A stretch of 34,876 nt of DNA, taken from the NCBI GenBank assembly GCA_030591445.1, contig JAUVBB010000011.1, positions 1-34,876 of the forward strand. Direction: 5' to 3'. The translations under genes and the position numbers were made by a program. The notes under the pieces were generated by a model that was not told the origin of the DNA, made no database searches, and was given only the letters and a program-made list of their open reading frames with translations. This stretch comes from Deltaproteobacteria bacterium. GTDB lineage: Bacteria > Myxococcota > B64-G9. Shown piece by piece: positions 26,726 through 33,431 of the stretch; within the stretch, counting starts at the first letter, position 1; each line of letters begins with the position of its first letter.

Positions 26726-27238
26726 GTGGCCTTGTTCAAAAAAGAAGAAACGCATGCATCGTCCACAAGTCAAGAGCGAAGAGAGCAACAAAAAACCAAG
26801 CCGGTGACGAAAAAGGAGAAAGCCGTGAGCCTCAAGACGGATGATATTACGACCATCCTCGGCAAGGGGTCTGAGTTCGAAGGCAAACTTCAATTTGAAG
26901 GAACCTTGCGAATCGAGGGTATCTACGCGGGCGAAATTCGCTCGGATTCGGTGCTGGTGGTGGGCGAGGGTGCCAAGGTCAACGCCGAGATAGACATCGG
27001 GACCATCATCATCAACGGTGAGGTTCGCGGCAATGTACGGGCCAAGAGCGGGGTAGAGATTCGCCAGCCCGGCAAATTGGTAGGCAACATTCAATCTCCC
27101 TCTCTCATTATTGATAAAGGAGTGGTGTTTGAGGGCAATTGCGTGATGGAAAACTTAGATGCCCGCAAAAACCCGCCGCCGTTTCAATCTAAAGCAGATC
27201 CGAATAAAGAAAAAGAAACAAGCAAACCGACTAGCTAA
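26726..27238 (+). CDS. Bactofilin (polymer-forming cytoskeletal protein)
   Basis: The 170-residue protein has a central bactofilin domain (about residues 40-140) of short beta-helix turns with regular hydrophobic/glycine spacing: EGKLQFEGTLRIEGIYAGEIRSDSVLVVGEGAKVNAEIDIGTIIINGEVRGNV. Disordered charged tails flank it on both sides. Bactofilins self-assemble into filaments without nucleotide. In Myxococcus xanthus, bactofilins BacNOP near the parABS locus scaffold ParB-parS and ParA at the subpolar region, so the same role is inferred here. The start is GTG 26726 with GGGAG about 10 nt upstream, 6 nt after parB. It is the last gene of the rightward origin series. Confidence 0.9.
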   Translation: MALFKKEETHASSTSQERREQQKTKPVTKKEKAVSLKTDDITTILGKGSEFEGKLQFEGTLRIEGIYAGEIRSDSVLVVGEGAKVNAEIDIGTIIINGEVRGNVRAKSGVEIRQPGKLVGNIQSPSLIIDKGVVFEGNCVMENLDARKNPPPFQSKADPNKEKETSKPTS

Positions 27239-27267
27239 TCTCTAGCTTTGACCAACTAGAATGCCTT

Positions 27268-27301
27268 ACTCTCCCTGCAGGGACTACAGAGTCTGCTTTT
27301 T
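27268..27301 (+). terminator. Possible weak terminator after the bactofilin gene
   Basis: ACTCT (27268-27272) and AGAGT (27288-27292) can pair around an inner CCCTGCAGGG, followed by CTGCTTTTT. The stem is short and overlaps the end of the converging gene. It is the only terminator-like structure seen at the end of the parAB-bactofilin unit. Confidence 0.35.
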
Positions 27302-27550
27302 ATCCTGATAGCGTTGGCGCTGGTAGTGCATGGAGCACAAGCCCTTGGCCCGGGCCGGGCGATCACAGGATGGCTCAGAACACGAGGCCTGGTCGGCAGC
27401 GGGCGATAGGGTCTTTGCGCCCGGGGCCTGCGCGGGGCGTGGTAGCGAGAGACCCGTGCGCTTGAGTTCTTCTCCCAGTCGGCGAGCTACCTGGTCTTCT
27501 ATTTTATCGATGAGCAAACGGTAGATTCGTTTTTTTGCCTCTGCATCCAT
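27284..27550 (-). CDS. Small protein with a C-x4-C-x9-C-x2-H putative zinc knuckle
   Basis: From ATG 27550 (GGAGG 7 nt upstream; the track's GTG 27553 is one codon earlier) the protein has 88 residues. The N-terminal half is helical and charged (AKKRIYRLLIDKIEDQVARRLGEELKR). A Pro/Ala linker follows, then CSEPSCDRPARAKGLCSMHYQRQRYQ, in which Cys57, Cys62, Cys72 and His75 could bind zinc. The GLCxxHYxR ending is shared with small zinc motifs of some HNH endonucleases and with short proteins I associate with deltaproteobacterial and actinobacterial genomes. No catalytic residues are seen, so a nucleic-acid-binding or adaptor role is a guess. It converges on the bactofilin gene and diverges from the HTH gene. 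Confidence 0.72.
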   Translation of the reverse strand: MDAEAKKRIYRLLIDKIEDQVARRLGEELKRTGLSLPRPAQAPGAKTLSPAADQASCSEPSCDRPARAKGLCSMHYQRQRYQDKKQTL

Positions 27551-27607
27551 CACCCAGCCTCCAGCATTTAATGATAAATTAAAGTTTCAATTGTTTCTTA
27601 TATAACC

Positions 27608-27636
27608 TTTACAGTCCATGTTGGCTACTATATATA
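27608..27636 (+). promoter_or_regulatory. Sigma70-type promoter of the HTH protein gene, inside an inverted repeat
   Basis: TTTACA (27608-27613), a 17-nt spacer and TATATA (27631-27636) make a good promoter. The -10 lies within TGGCTactatatatatataAGCCA, whose arms are complementary. This arrangement could serve as an operator for the HTH protein encoded about 50 nt downstream. Confidence 0.6.
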
Positions 27637-27691
27637 TATAAGCCAGAACTTGAAATAAAATTGTATACCCAAGCCCACCAGGAGACAAAAA

Positions 27692-28093
27692 ATGGCCGAT
27701 ATCACTGAAAAAACAGAAGCTCTGCCGGTTGCTACTCCGTCCAAAAAAGCGGTTCGATATAGCGATGAAAAAAGAAAATCCCTTTTGACCAAATATCATG
27801 AGTTGCGCAGTCAGGGAAAGAAAACAGACGAAGCGTCCAAGGCCATTGGGGTCTCTTATATTACTATTCGTTCCTGGGAAAAGGGCAAAACCAAGACCGG
27901 CAAGAAAGTCAAAGCCAAGAAAGGTAAATCCGTGCTCGCGGCCAAGAAGACCCCCAAGAAAATTACTGGCCGGCGTGGACCCAAGGCCGCGCAGACGAGT
28001 GCTGGTCATTTGACTCTGGTGACCCCGGCTGGCTTTCGCATCGAAGGCATCTCCTCCAACGAACTTATTCAAGTACTCAAAGCGCTGAAATAA
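27692..28093 (+). CDS. Helix-turn-helix protein with a lysine-rich, histone-H1-like linker
   Basis: The 133-residue protein has an HTH domain at about 20-65 (RYSDEKRKSLLTKYHELRSQG, then DEASKAIGVSYITIRSWEKGK), of the kind found in transposase Orf-A/regulator proteins. A very basic linker follows (KKVKAKKGKSVLAAKKTPKK). The short C-terminal module LTLVTPAGFRIEGISSNELIQVLKAL resembles the tail of small IS-associated orf proteins. AGGAG lies 8 nt before ATG 27692. It may be a domesticated transposase-derived regulator or a nucleoid-associated protein; no other IS parts are nearby. The antisense ORF 27587..28072 is rejected in its favour. Confidence 0.75.
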   Translation: MADITEKTEALPVATPSKKAVRYSDEKRKSLLTKYHELRSQGKKTDEASKAIGVSYITIRSWEKGKTKTGKKVKAKKGKSVLAAKKTPKKITGRRGPKAAQTSAGHLTLVTPAGFRIEGISSNELIQVLKALK

Positions 28094-28148
28094 AGGCCTT
28101 GCCCTCGCTGCTTTCTTCGACTTCGCAACGGTCTTCCTTCACGATCTT

Positions 28149-28170
28149 TATATGATCTATTCGCCATATA
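28149..28170. promoter_or_regulatory. Inverted repeat upstream of the M49-like lipoprotein gene
   Basis: TATATG-10 nt-CATATA lies 18 nt before the ATG, in the 95-bp gap after the HTH gene. It is symmetric and AT-rich and could be an operator or part of a -10 region. I found no well-spaced -35 partner. Confidence 0.3.
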
Positions 28171-28188
28171 TTTGTATAGGAGGCGCAG

Positions 28189-29907
28189 ATGAAGAACTAT
28201 CTTCTTTTTCTTATCGTTACCGGTTTGGTTTTGACCATGGCCGCTTGTGCCCATGAGCACGGGCAGATCAAGACCGCTGTCGTTGATTCCGAGGAAGGGG
28301 TCGAGTCCGCGGTCAAGCTCGAAGACCTGCAGGCCAAGATCGCCCGTTATGTACCCATTACCGTAGCCTTTGACGTCACCCGCTTCGACGAACGGGGCCT
28401 CCAGGCGCTAGATCGCCTGCTGCGTGCCTCACGCATCATGGACGAATTGTTTTGGGAGCAGGCCACCGCCCAGGGCAAGGATTTACGCCAAAACTTGTCT
28501 CAAGCGAAGGGGGAAGAAAGCCGCTTACTGGCTCGTTATTTGGCCATTAACTATGGCCCTTACGATCGCCTCGACGGCATGGCGCCCTTTATCCAGGTGC
28601 CGACGCGACCCGCGGGCGCAACCTTTTATCCCGAAAACATGAGCAAGGACGAGTTTCAGGCCTGGATCACCGCCCACCCCGAGCAAAAGAAATCTTTTCA
28701 GAGTTGGTTCACCGTCATCCGCAGGCAAGAAGACAAGCTCTTGGCGGTGCCATATTCCGAGCATTACCAGGCCCAGCTTCAGCAGGCGGCCAAGTTACTT
28801 AAAGAGGCAGCCGAGTTGGTTGATAATGAAAGCCTGGCCACCTTTCTGCGTAGCCGGGCCGACGCTTTCTTGTCCAATCAATACACCCAAAGCGACATGG
28901 ACTGGATGGATGTCCAGAACTCCGATCTGGAAGTAACCATCGGACCCTACGAAGTGTATGAAGATCACCTGTTCAATTACAAGGCGGCCTTTGAGAGTTT
29001 CATCACCATGCGTGATGCTGAAGAAAGCAAGAAACTATCAGTGGTGGCCAAGTATCTGACCGAGATGGAGCAAAACCTACCGATCGCAGAAGAACACAAG
29101 AATTTCGATCGCGGTGCCTTGTCGCCGGTGGTAGTGGCCGACCTGATCTACTCGGCCGGTGATACCCGGGCCGGGGTACAAACCCTGGCTTTCAACTTAC
29201 CCAACGACGAGACGGTGCGCGAAAGCAAGGGATCGAAGAAGGTCATGTTGAAAAACATCAGCCACGCAAAATTCGATCACATCCTGACGCCCATTGCCAA
29301 GAAGGTATTACTCGCTTCCCAGCAGAATCTGGTTAGTTTCGATGCCTACTTCAACCACACTCTGATGCACGAGGTCTCCCACGGATTAGGTCCGGGTCGC
29401 ATCATGCATCAAGGCGAGAAAGTAGTGGTTAGCTTGGTTCTTAAGGATTTGTATTCCAGCCTGGAAGAAGCCAAGGCCGATACCCTGGGGGTTTACAATA
29501 CCTTGTTCATGATTGGCAAAAAACAGTTGCCCGCGGCTATGCGGGAACAGTCTTTCGTTACTTTCTTGGCGGGTAGCTTCCGTTCAGTTCGCTTCGGAAT
29601 TCATGAGGCCCACGGCAAAGCCAATCTGATCATATTCAACTACTTGGTCGACAAGGGCGCTTATCTGTATCATGCCGAAAAGAATTGCTTTGAGGTCGTG
29701 TTGGCCAAAGCCGAAAGCGCCTTTACCGATTTGGCCCGGGATCTGCTTATGCTCCAGGCCCTAGGTGATTATGCCAATGCCCAAGCCTTTGTCGACAAAT
29801 ATGCCCAGATGTCTAGCGAGATGAAAAGCGTGATCGATTCCTTGGGCGATATCCCGGTCGATATTACGCCCCAGTTCGAAGTCGAAAAACTGGGCGCCAA
29901 GACCTAG
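28189..29907 (+). CDS. Putative lipoprotein metallopeptidase of the DPP III/M49-like family
   Basis: The 572-residue protein starts with a lipoprotein signal (MKNYLLFLIVTGLVLTMAAC, Cys20), so it is probably an envelope lipoprotein. The middle has LRSRADAFLSNQY...SDMDWMD and IGPYEVYEDHLFNYKAAFE, segments I recognise from bacterial DPP III-like (M49/NUDIX-associated) hydrolases. The zinc site appears as HEVSHGLG (residues 394-398 for HExxH) followed about 28 residues later by SLEEAKADTLG (Glu426/427). In classical DPP III the first motif is HExxGH, with one extra residue, so this is the shorter variant. It probably cleaves peptides, but the substrate is unknown. GGAGG lies 6 nt before ATG 28189. 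The 3' end is 4 nt from the converging PilZ gene. Confidence 0.8.
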   Translation: MKNYLLFLIVTGLVLTMAACAHEHGQIKTAVVDSEEGVESAVKLEDLQAKIARYVPITVAFDVTRFDERGLQALDRLLRASRIMDELFWEQATAQGKDLRQNLSQAKGEESRLLARYLAINYGPYDRLDGMAPFIQVPTRPAGATFYPENMSKDEFQAWITAHPEQKKSFQSWFTVIRRQEDKLLAVPYSEHYQAQLQQAAKLLKEAAELVDNESLATFLRSRADAFLSNQYTQSDMDWMDVQNSDLEVTIGPYEVYEDHLFNYKAAFESFITMRDAEESKKLSVVAKYLTEMEQNLPIAEEHKNFDRGALSPVVVADLIYSAGDTRAGVQTLAFNLPNDETVRESKGSKKVMLKNISHAKFDHILTPIAKKVLLASQQNLVSFDAYFNHTLMHEVSHGLGPGRIMHQGEKVVVSLVLKDLYSSLEEAKADTLGVYNTLFMIGKKQLPAAMREQSFVTFLAGSFRSVRFGIHEAHGKANLIIFNYLVDKGAYLYHAEKNCFEVVLAKAESAFTDLARDLLMLQALGDYANAQAFVDKYAQMSSEMKSVIDSLGDIPVDITPQFEVEKLGAKT

Positions 29908-29911
29908 CTTA

Positions 29912-30295
29912 TCAAGCGACAGCCTCACCTAGATGGCGCTGGCGTAGGCCATCGAAAATCTCGGCCCGCTTGCGGCCAATCACATAATTGCGAATGCGGG
30001 TGGCGTTGTTAGCGCTCATGTTGGTAAAGACCAGCGAAGTGCTGTGGGTTGACTCATCCAAGCGGTCGGAAACCACTCGGCCGCGCGCGCGCACTGGCCG
30101 ATCATCATCCGGGAGATGAAATTCGATAGTAACCTCTGGATGGTTCCGTTGATAAGCACCGACTGGCTTGAGGTAACAGATTCCGGCCTCACAAATATTG
30201 AGCGTGCGGCCGATTTGGAATTCAGACAAGTTTTTCTCGTTTAGAAACACACCCAGCTCGGCCCTAAGATACTCTCTATTTTCCGCCTGGTTCAT
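29912..30295 (-). CDS. PilZ-domain protein
   Basis: The 127-residue protein has an N-terminal RxxxR motif (Arg7 and Arg11 in NREYLRAEL). The second c-di-GMP motif appears as NICEAG (33-38), where (D/N)xSxxG is expected, so serine is replaced by Cys35. The rest fits a PilZ beta-barrel (VTIEFHLPDDDRPVRARGRVV...STSLVFTNMS) with a C-terminal helix. PilZ proteins are cytoplasmic c-di-GMP receptors that adjust motility, exopolysaccharide or transcription. Whether the Cys variant binds c-di-GMP is uncertain. AAGGAGG lies 6 nt before ATG 30295. It is a single-gene unit with its own near-consensus promoter. Confidence 0.78.
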   Translation of the reverse strand: MNQAENREYLRAELGVFLNEKNLSEFQIGRTLNICEAGICYLKPVGAYQRNHPEVTIEFHLPDDDRPVRARGRVVSDRLDESTHSTSLVFTNMSANNATRIRNYVIGRKRAEIFDGLRQRHLGEAVA

Positions 30296-30343
30296 GCTTT
30301 CCTCCTTGTCCGGATCGATGTAGCCATTTGGGTTACATGTAGC

Positions 30344-30371
30344 ATTGTATCCTACCTTTTCGATCTGTCAA
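30344..30371 (-). promoter_or_regulatory. Near-consensus sigma70 promoter of the PilZ gene
   Basis: On the minus strand TTGACA (30371-30366), a 16-nt spacer and TACAAT (30349-30344) form one of the best promoters in the window. Two direct copies of ATGTAGC (30318-30324 and 30337-30343, plus-strand reading) lie just downstream of the -10 and could be a repressor site. Confidence 0.8.
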
Positions 30372-30423
30372 AAAAACTGCCAAAATTTCCCCCGCCGTTC
30401 ATGGGCTTTGCCCGCTTATCAAG

Positions 30424-30452
30424 TTGACAGCCAAGGGGGCGAGGGATACTGT
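30424..30452 (+). promoter_or_regulatory. Sigma70 promoter of the zinc-ribbon membrane protein gene
   Basis: TTGACA (30424-30429), a 17-nt spacer and TACTGT (30447-30452) lie divergent to the PilZ promoter. The predicted transcript starts near 30459, so the leader is short but includes the AAGGAGG ribosome site. Confidence 0.7.
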
Positions 30453-30475
30453 TCTGAAAAAATAAGGAGGTTCCT

Positions 30476-31843
30476 GTGCGCTATTTCTGTCCCGGATGTG
30501 GAAGCAAGTATACTAAGCCGGCAGAGGAAATTCCCGCCGAAGGAATGACCATCCGCTGTCCCAAATGCACCTTCAAAATCTCCATCAAACCGCCTCGCGA
30601 GGCCGAAGCAGCACCGCCGCCGGTGGCGGCTAGTCCAGAAAAAAAGCCCGCATCGAAGCCTTCCGCGGATCCGCCCACGGTGTTAAAAGAACAACTAGAG
30701 GCGCCCAAAGACGCCGCGCTTGATGAAGATGAGGAAACCATGGATCAGGCCTTTGGCGAGGAACAGACCGATGTCGAAGAAATAGTTGCGCCGACCCCAA
30801 GTTCCCAGGCGAAGTCAAAGTCAAAACCAAAGGCAAAGGACTGTCCATTTCTTTCGTCTCTTGGTACCGGCAAAAGCGGCAGCGAATTTCGTTTTCGGGA
30901 CTTGTTCTGCGCTCTGTCGGTATCTTTGGACTATCGCAAACTCTTGTTGGCAGCCAGTGCGATTTTCTTAGGCAACTTGCTTTATGCCGGCATCATGGCC
31001 TTGGCCCGTCTGGCCGGCAATGCCACTGTCGAGACCATCGGTGGCATTCTGGGCTTGGCGGTGTTCTGGGCCCTGGTTTTCCTGGGTTTGGGGGCTACCG
31101 CCTATCAAAGCTATCGGGAAATGAGCAAGGGAAAGATCCTGCCTCTCGGCGAGGGGGTCACTTACTTGAAAGCGCGGCCATTTTCGGTGCTGGCTTTGCC
31201 GCTATGGGTATTGGGGGCGGTTTTGTTGCTGGGCGCGGCCATGGCGGTGCTGGCCGTGATCGGCCGCATTCCCTATGCCGGTCCCTTGTTGTACGGATTA
31301 AGCTTTTCGATTAGCTTCGCTCTTTCTTTGTTGGCCGTGCTCTGTTGCTTGTTCTTGATGCTGGCATCTTTTTCGTACATTCCCTTGGTTGCGGAAGAGA
31401 AACTGGCCGGGCGCGCGGGTGCGCGGGGAATCCTGAATTTGATCTGGCGGCAGCCGGGGCGCTATTTGGCCCATTTTCTGCTCGTATGCTTGACCGTTTT
31501 CGCCCTGCTGTGGTTGCTGCAAGTCTTGGCCAGCCTGGCGCTAATGGGTGTGCTCTGGGTGGGTGGCAAGGCCATGGGCCCGGACTTGGGGCCGGTGTTT
31601 CTTTCCATTCCTGGGGCTTTGTTTCCAGTTGCCCAGGGCTGGTTGCCCGCACCGCTGATGGCTATGCTGGCTGGTGCTGGGGGCGCGGGCTGGCAATTCA
31701 GCATCGCCGGCTGGCTGGTGGGCTTGGCGGTCTTGTACCTTTTCTCGATGGTTTTTGCCGCCGGCTTGGTCTATTTTGGGGCTGCGGGAGTGGTCAACTA
31801 TCAGCTGCTACGCCGCCGGGAAAACCGTAAAGAAAAGAAATAA
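30476..31843 (+). CDS. MJ0042-type zinc-ribbon polytopic membrane protein, unknown function
   Basis: The 455-residue protein starts at GTG 30476 with AAGGAGG 5 nt upstream. The N-terminal zinc ribbon MRYFCPGCGSKY...IRCPKC (C5/C8 and C28/C31) matches the MJ0042 type seen in many deltaproteobacterial proteins. It is followed by a disordered Pro/Lys/acidic linker (about 40-120) and then a hydrophobic domain with about six to eight membrane helices (LAASAIFLGNLLYAGIMALARLAG onward). A basic C-terminus (RRRENRKEKK) suggests a cytoplasmic tail. The zinc ribbon should be cytoplasmic and might bind nucleic acid or a partner protein. I do not recognise a transporter family. It is divergent from the PilZ gene, and HIT converges on its end. 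Confidence 0.78.
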   Translation: MRYFCPGCGSKYTKPAEEIPAEGMTIRCPKCTFKISIKPPREAEAAPPPVAASPEKKPASKPSADPPTVLKEQLEAPKDAALDEDEETMDQAFGEEQTDVEEIVAPTPSSQAKSKSKPKAKDCPFLSSLGTGKSGSEFRFRDLFCALSVSLDYRKLLLAASAIFLGNLLYAGIMALARLAGNATVETIGGILGLAVFWALVFLGLGATAYQSYREMSKGKILPLGEGVTYLKARPFSVLALPLWVLGAVLLLGAAMAVLAVIGRIPYAGPLLYGLSFSISFALSLLAVLCCLFLMLASFSYIPLVAEEKLAGRAGARGILNLIWRQPGRYLAHFLLVCLTVFALLWLLQVLASLALMGVLWVGGKAMGPDLGPVFLSIPGALFPVAQGWLPAPLMAMLAGAGGAGWQFSIAGWLVGLAVLYLFSMVFAAGLVYFGAAGVVNYQLLRRRENRKEKK

Positions 31844-31855
31844 TCAGCTACTGCT

Positions 31856-32200
31856 TCAACCCGGAGGCCAGCCAAGCGCCCGACCCCCCAGGAGATGCAC
31901 ATGCAGGTGGAAGATTTCTTGTCCCCCGTCAGCGTTGCAGTTGACCACCAAACGATAACCGCTGTCGGCAAAACCAAAATCGCGGGCCAGCTGGGCCGCA
32001 ACCGTGAAGATGTGCCCGACCGCCTCTTCGTCTACCGCTCCGAGCTCATTGACGGTGGCAATGTGCCGGGTGGGAATCAAGACGATGTGCTGGGGGGCCG
32101 CCGGCTGGATATCCCGAAAGGCCAGACAATGCTCGTCCCGATGCAAGATCTCCGCAGGAATCTCACCATCACGAATGCGACAAAAAAGACAATCACTCAT
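31856..32200 (-). CDS. HIT family protein (HINT-type purine nucleoside phosphoramidase)
   Basis: From ATG 32200 the protein has 114 residues. It opens MSDCLFCRIRDGEIPAEILHRDE and contains the histidine triad EIFHLHVHLLGGR (His98, His100, His102), typical of HINT proteins, which hydrolyse adenosine phosphoramidates and acyl-adenylates. Two N-terminal cysteines (CLFC) may help bind zinc. The track start at 32251 has no ribosome site, while AAAGGAGG lies about 8 nt before ATG 32200. It converges with the zinc-ribbon gene. Its 5' end is antisense to the upstream part of the next plus-strand gene. Confidence 0.93.
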   Translation of the reverse strand: MSDCLFCRIRDGEIPAEILHRDEHCLAFRDIQPAAPQHIVLIPTRHIATVNELGAVDEEAVGHIFTVAAQLARDFGFADSGYRLVVNCNADGGQEIFHLHVHLLGGRALGWPPG

Positions 32201-32728
32201 GTCCGCAGCCTCCTTTCCCGGCAGGGTACCCGGAGCGGTTACGCAGGTCAATGTCTGCTGCTTTTGCTTTTTCTCGCCGGCTGCCTACCCGCTTGTGCCA
32301 GCGTCTCACGTCCCAAGGACAACGATCTCAATGGGGTGGTGAAAATGTTTCACCACGATCTGCGCTGGCAATATCACAAGACCGCCGCCGCGCATGTTCA
32401 CCCCGAGCATGCCCAGCAATTTCAGATGGACATCGAAGATGCCGAAAAAGATCTGCACATCACCTGGTGGGAGATTCGCTCCATTACCTTGCCGCCCAAG
32501 AGCGATGAGGCCACGGTCCGGGTGCGCTTGAAATACTATTGGATGCCCTCCACCGTGGTGAAGGACGAGACCTTGACCCAGATCTGGAAACGCATCAACG
32601 AGGCCTGGTTTCTGGTGTCCTCCAAAGGCGGTCCCTTTTCGTTTTCGGTGACCGACGAAGAAGAGAAAAAACCAGCAGCCGACCAGCAGGATCCGGTCCC
32701 GCCACCCGCGCCCGACCATGCCCCTTAA
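32141..32728 (+). CDS. Small putative lipoprotein, start uncertain
   Basis: The clear part begins at a lipoprotein signal (GYAGQCLLLLLFLAGC; lipobox Cys encoded at 32282). It continues with a compact domain (LNGVVKMFHHDLRWQYHKTAAAHVHPEHAQQF...VRVRLKYYWMPSTVVKDETLTQIWKRINEAWFLVS) of NTF2-like or outer-membrane accessory type, and ends in an acidic/proline tail. No ATG, GTG or TTG lies at a natural distance before the signal. The nearest in-frame ATG (32141) would give a long basic N-terminus and overlap the HIT gene antisense. A CTG at 32255 with AGG upstream is an alternative. I do not recognise a family, and the last codons overlap the rlu gene by 11 nt. Confidence 0.65.
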   Translation: MQDLRRNLTITNATKKTITHVRSLLSRQGTRSGYAGQCLLLLLFLAGCLPACASVSRPKDNDLNGVVKMFHHDLRWQYHKTAAAHVHPEHAQQFQMDIEDAEKDLHITWWEIRSITLPPKSDEATVRVRLKYYWMPSTVVKDETLTQIWKRINEAWFLVSSKGGPFSFSVTDEEEKKPAADQQDPVPPPAPDHAP

Positions 32729-33431
32729 GCACGCTGCGCCTGCTTTCCTGTACCAGGATGCATTTCTATTGGCAGTTGCCAAGCCGGCACCCATGCATGT
32801 GTTTGGTAAGGGAGATGATAGGCAGAGTAGTTTGATCGAATGGTTGCTTAGGCAAAAGCCGGAACTGGCCGCTATCGGTGATGCCCAGGCGCCGGCCTTT
32901 GTGCACCGGCTGGACGCGATGACCTCCGGTGTGATCCTGGCGGCCCGGCAAGATTCTATCTACCACGCATTGCGTACTAGTTTTAAGACGCAAAAATTGG
33001 ACAAGCAATACCTGGCTTTGGTGGAAGGCCGAATGGAGAGTTCGCAGACTATCACCCAGGCCCTGGGTTCGCGCTATCGACGTTCACAGCGGATGTGGGT
33101 GCAAGACCGCGGCCGTAGCTTACGGGGCGTGCGCCCGGCCCATACCCTCATAGAGCCCTTGCAATCGGCTGCCGACACTACTCTGTGCCGGGTGAAGATT
33201 CTCACCGGGGTACGTCATCAAATTCGGGCCCATCTGGCCCATCTGGGTCACCCGGTGGTCGGCGACACCCTCTATGGTGCAGCCGCCCGCGATGACTTGA
33301 CCGATCGCTTCTTTTTACATGCCCGCAAACTGGTTTTTGTCCATCCGGCCAGCGGGGAGTTCCTGGAGCTGCAGGCAGAGTTGCCCGCCGCCTTGCTTGC
33401 TATTCTAGAAGGCTTGGGTCTTCAGGCTTGA
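32718..33431 (+). CDS. RluA-family pseudouridine synthase
   Basis: The 237-residue protein has the catalytic motif FVHRLDAMTSGVILAAR, with Asp66 as nucleophile. Also present are KLDKQYLALVEG and VKILTGVRHQIRAHLAHLGHPVVGDTLYG, all typical of the RluA/RluC/RluD fold. It converts uridine to pseudouridine in rRNA or tRNA; the target cannot be told from the sequence. There is no S4 RNA-binding domain, so it is closer to RluA/TruC than to RluD. It starts inside the end of the lipoprotein gene (coupled) and its stop overlaps mfd tail-to-tail by 10 bp. Confidence 0.92.
   Translation: MPLKHAAPAFLYQDAFLLAVAKPAPMHVFGKGDDRQSSLIEWLLRQKPELAAIGDAQAPAFVHRLDAMTSGVILAARQDSIYHALRTSFKTQKLDKQYLALVEGRMESSQTITQALGSRYRRSQRMWVQDRGRSLRGVRPAHTLIEPLQSAADTTLCRVKILTGVRHQIRAHLAHLGHPVVGDTLYGAAARDDLTDRFFLHARKLVFVHPASGEFLELQAELPAALLAILEGLGLQA

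Noticed and set aside
27587-28072. 161-residue minus-strand ORF over the HTH gene
   Set aside because: The plus-strand ORF has a good AGGAG site, a well-spaced promoter and a recognisable HTH; the antisense product is hydrophobic noise.
30345-30548. 67-residue plus-strand ORF over the PilZ/zinc-ribbon promoter region
   Set aside because: It overlaps both divergent promoters and the start of the zinc-ribbon gene in another frame, with no supporting signal.
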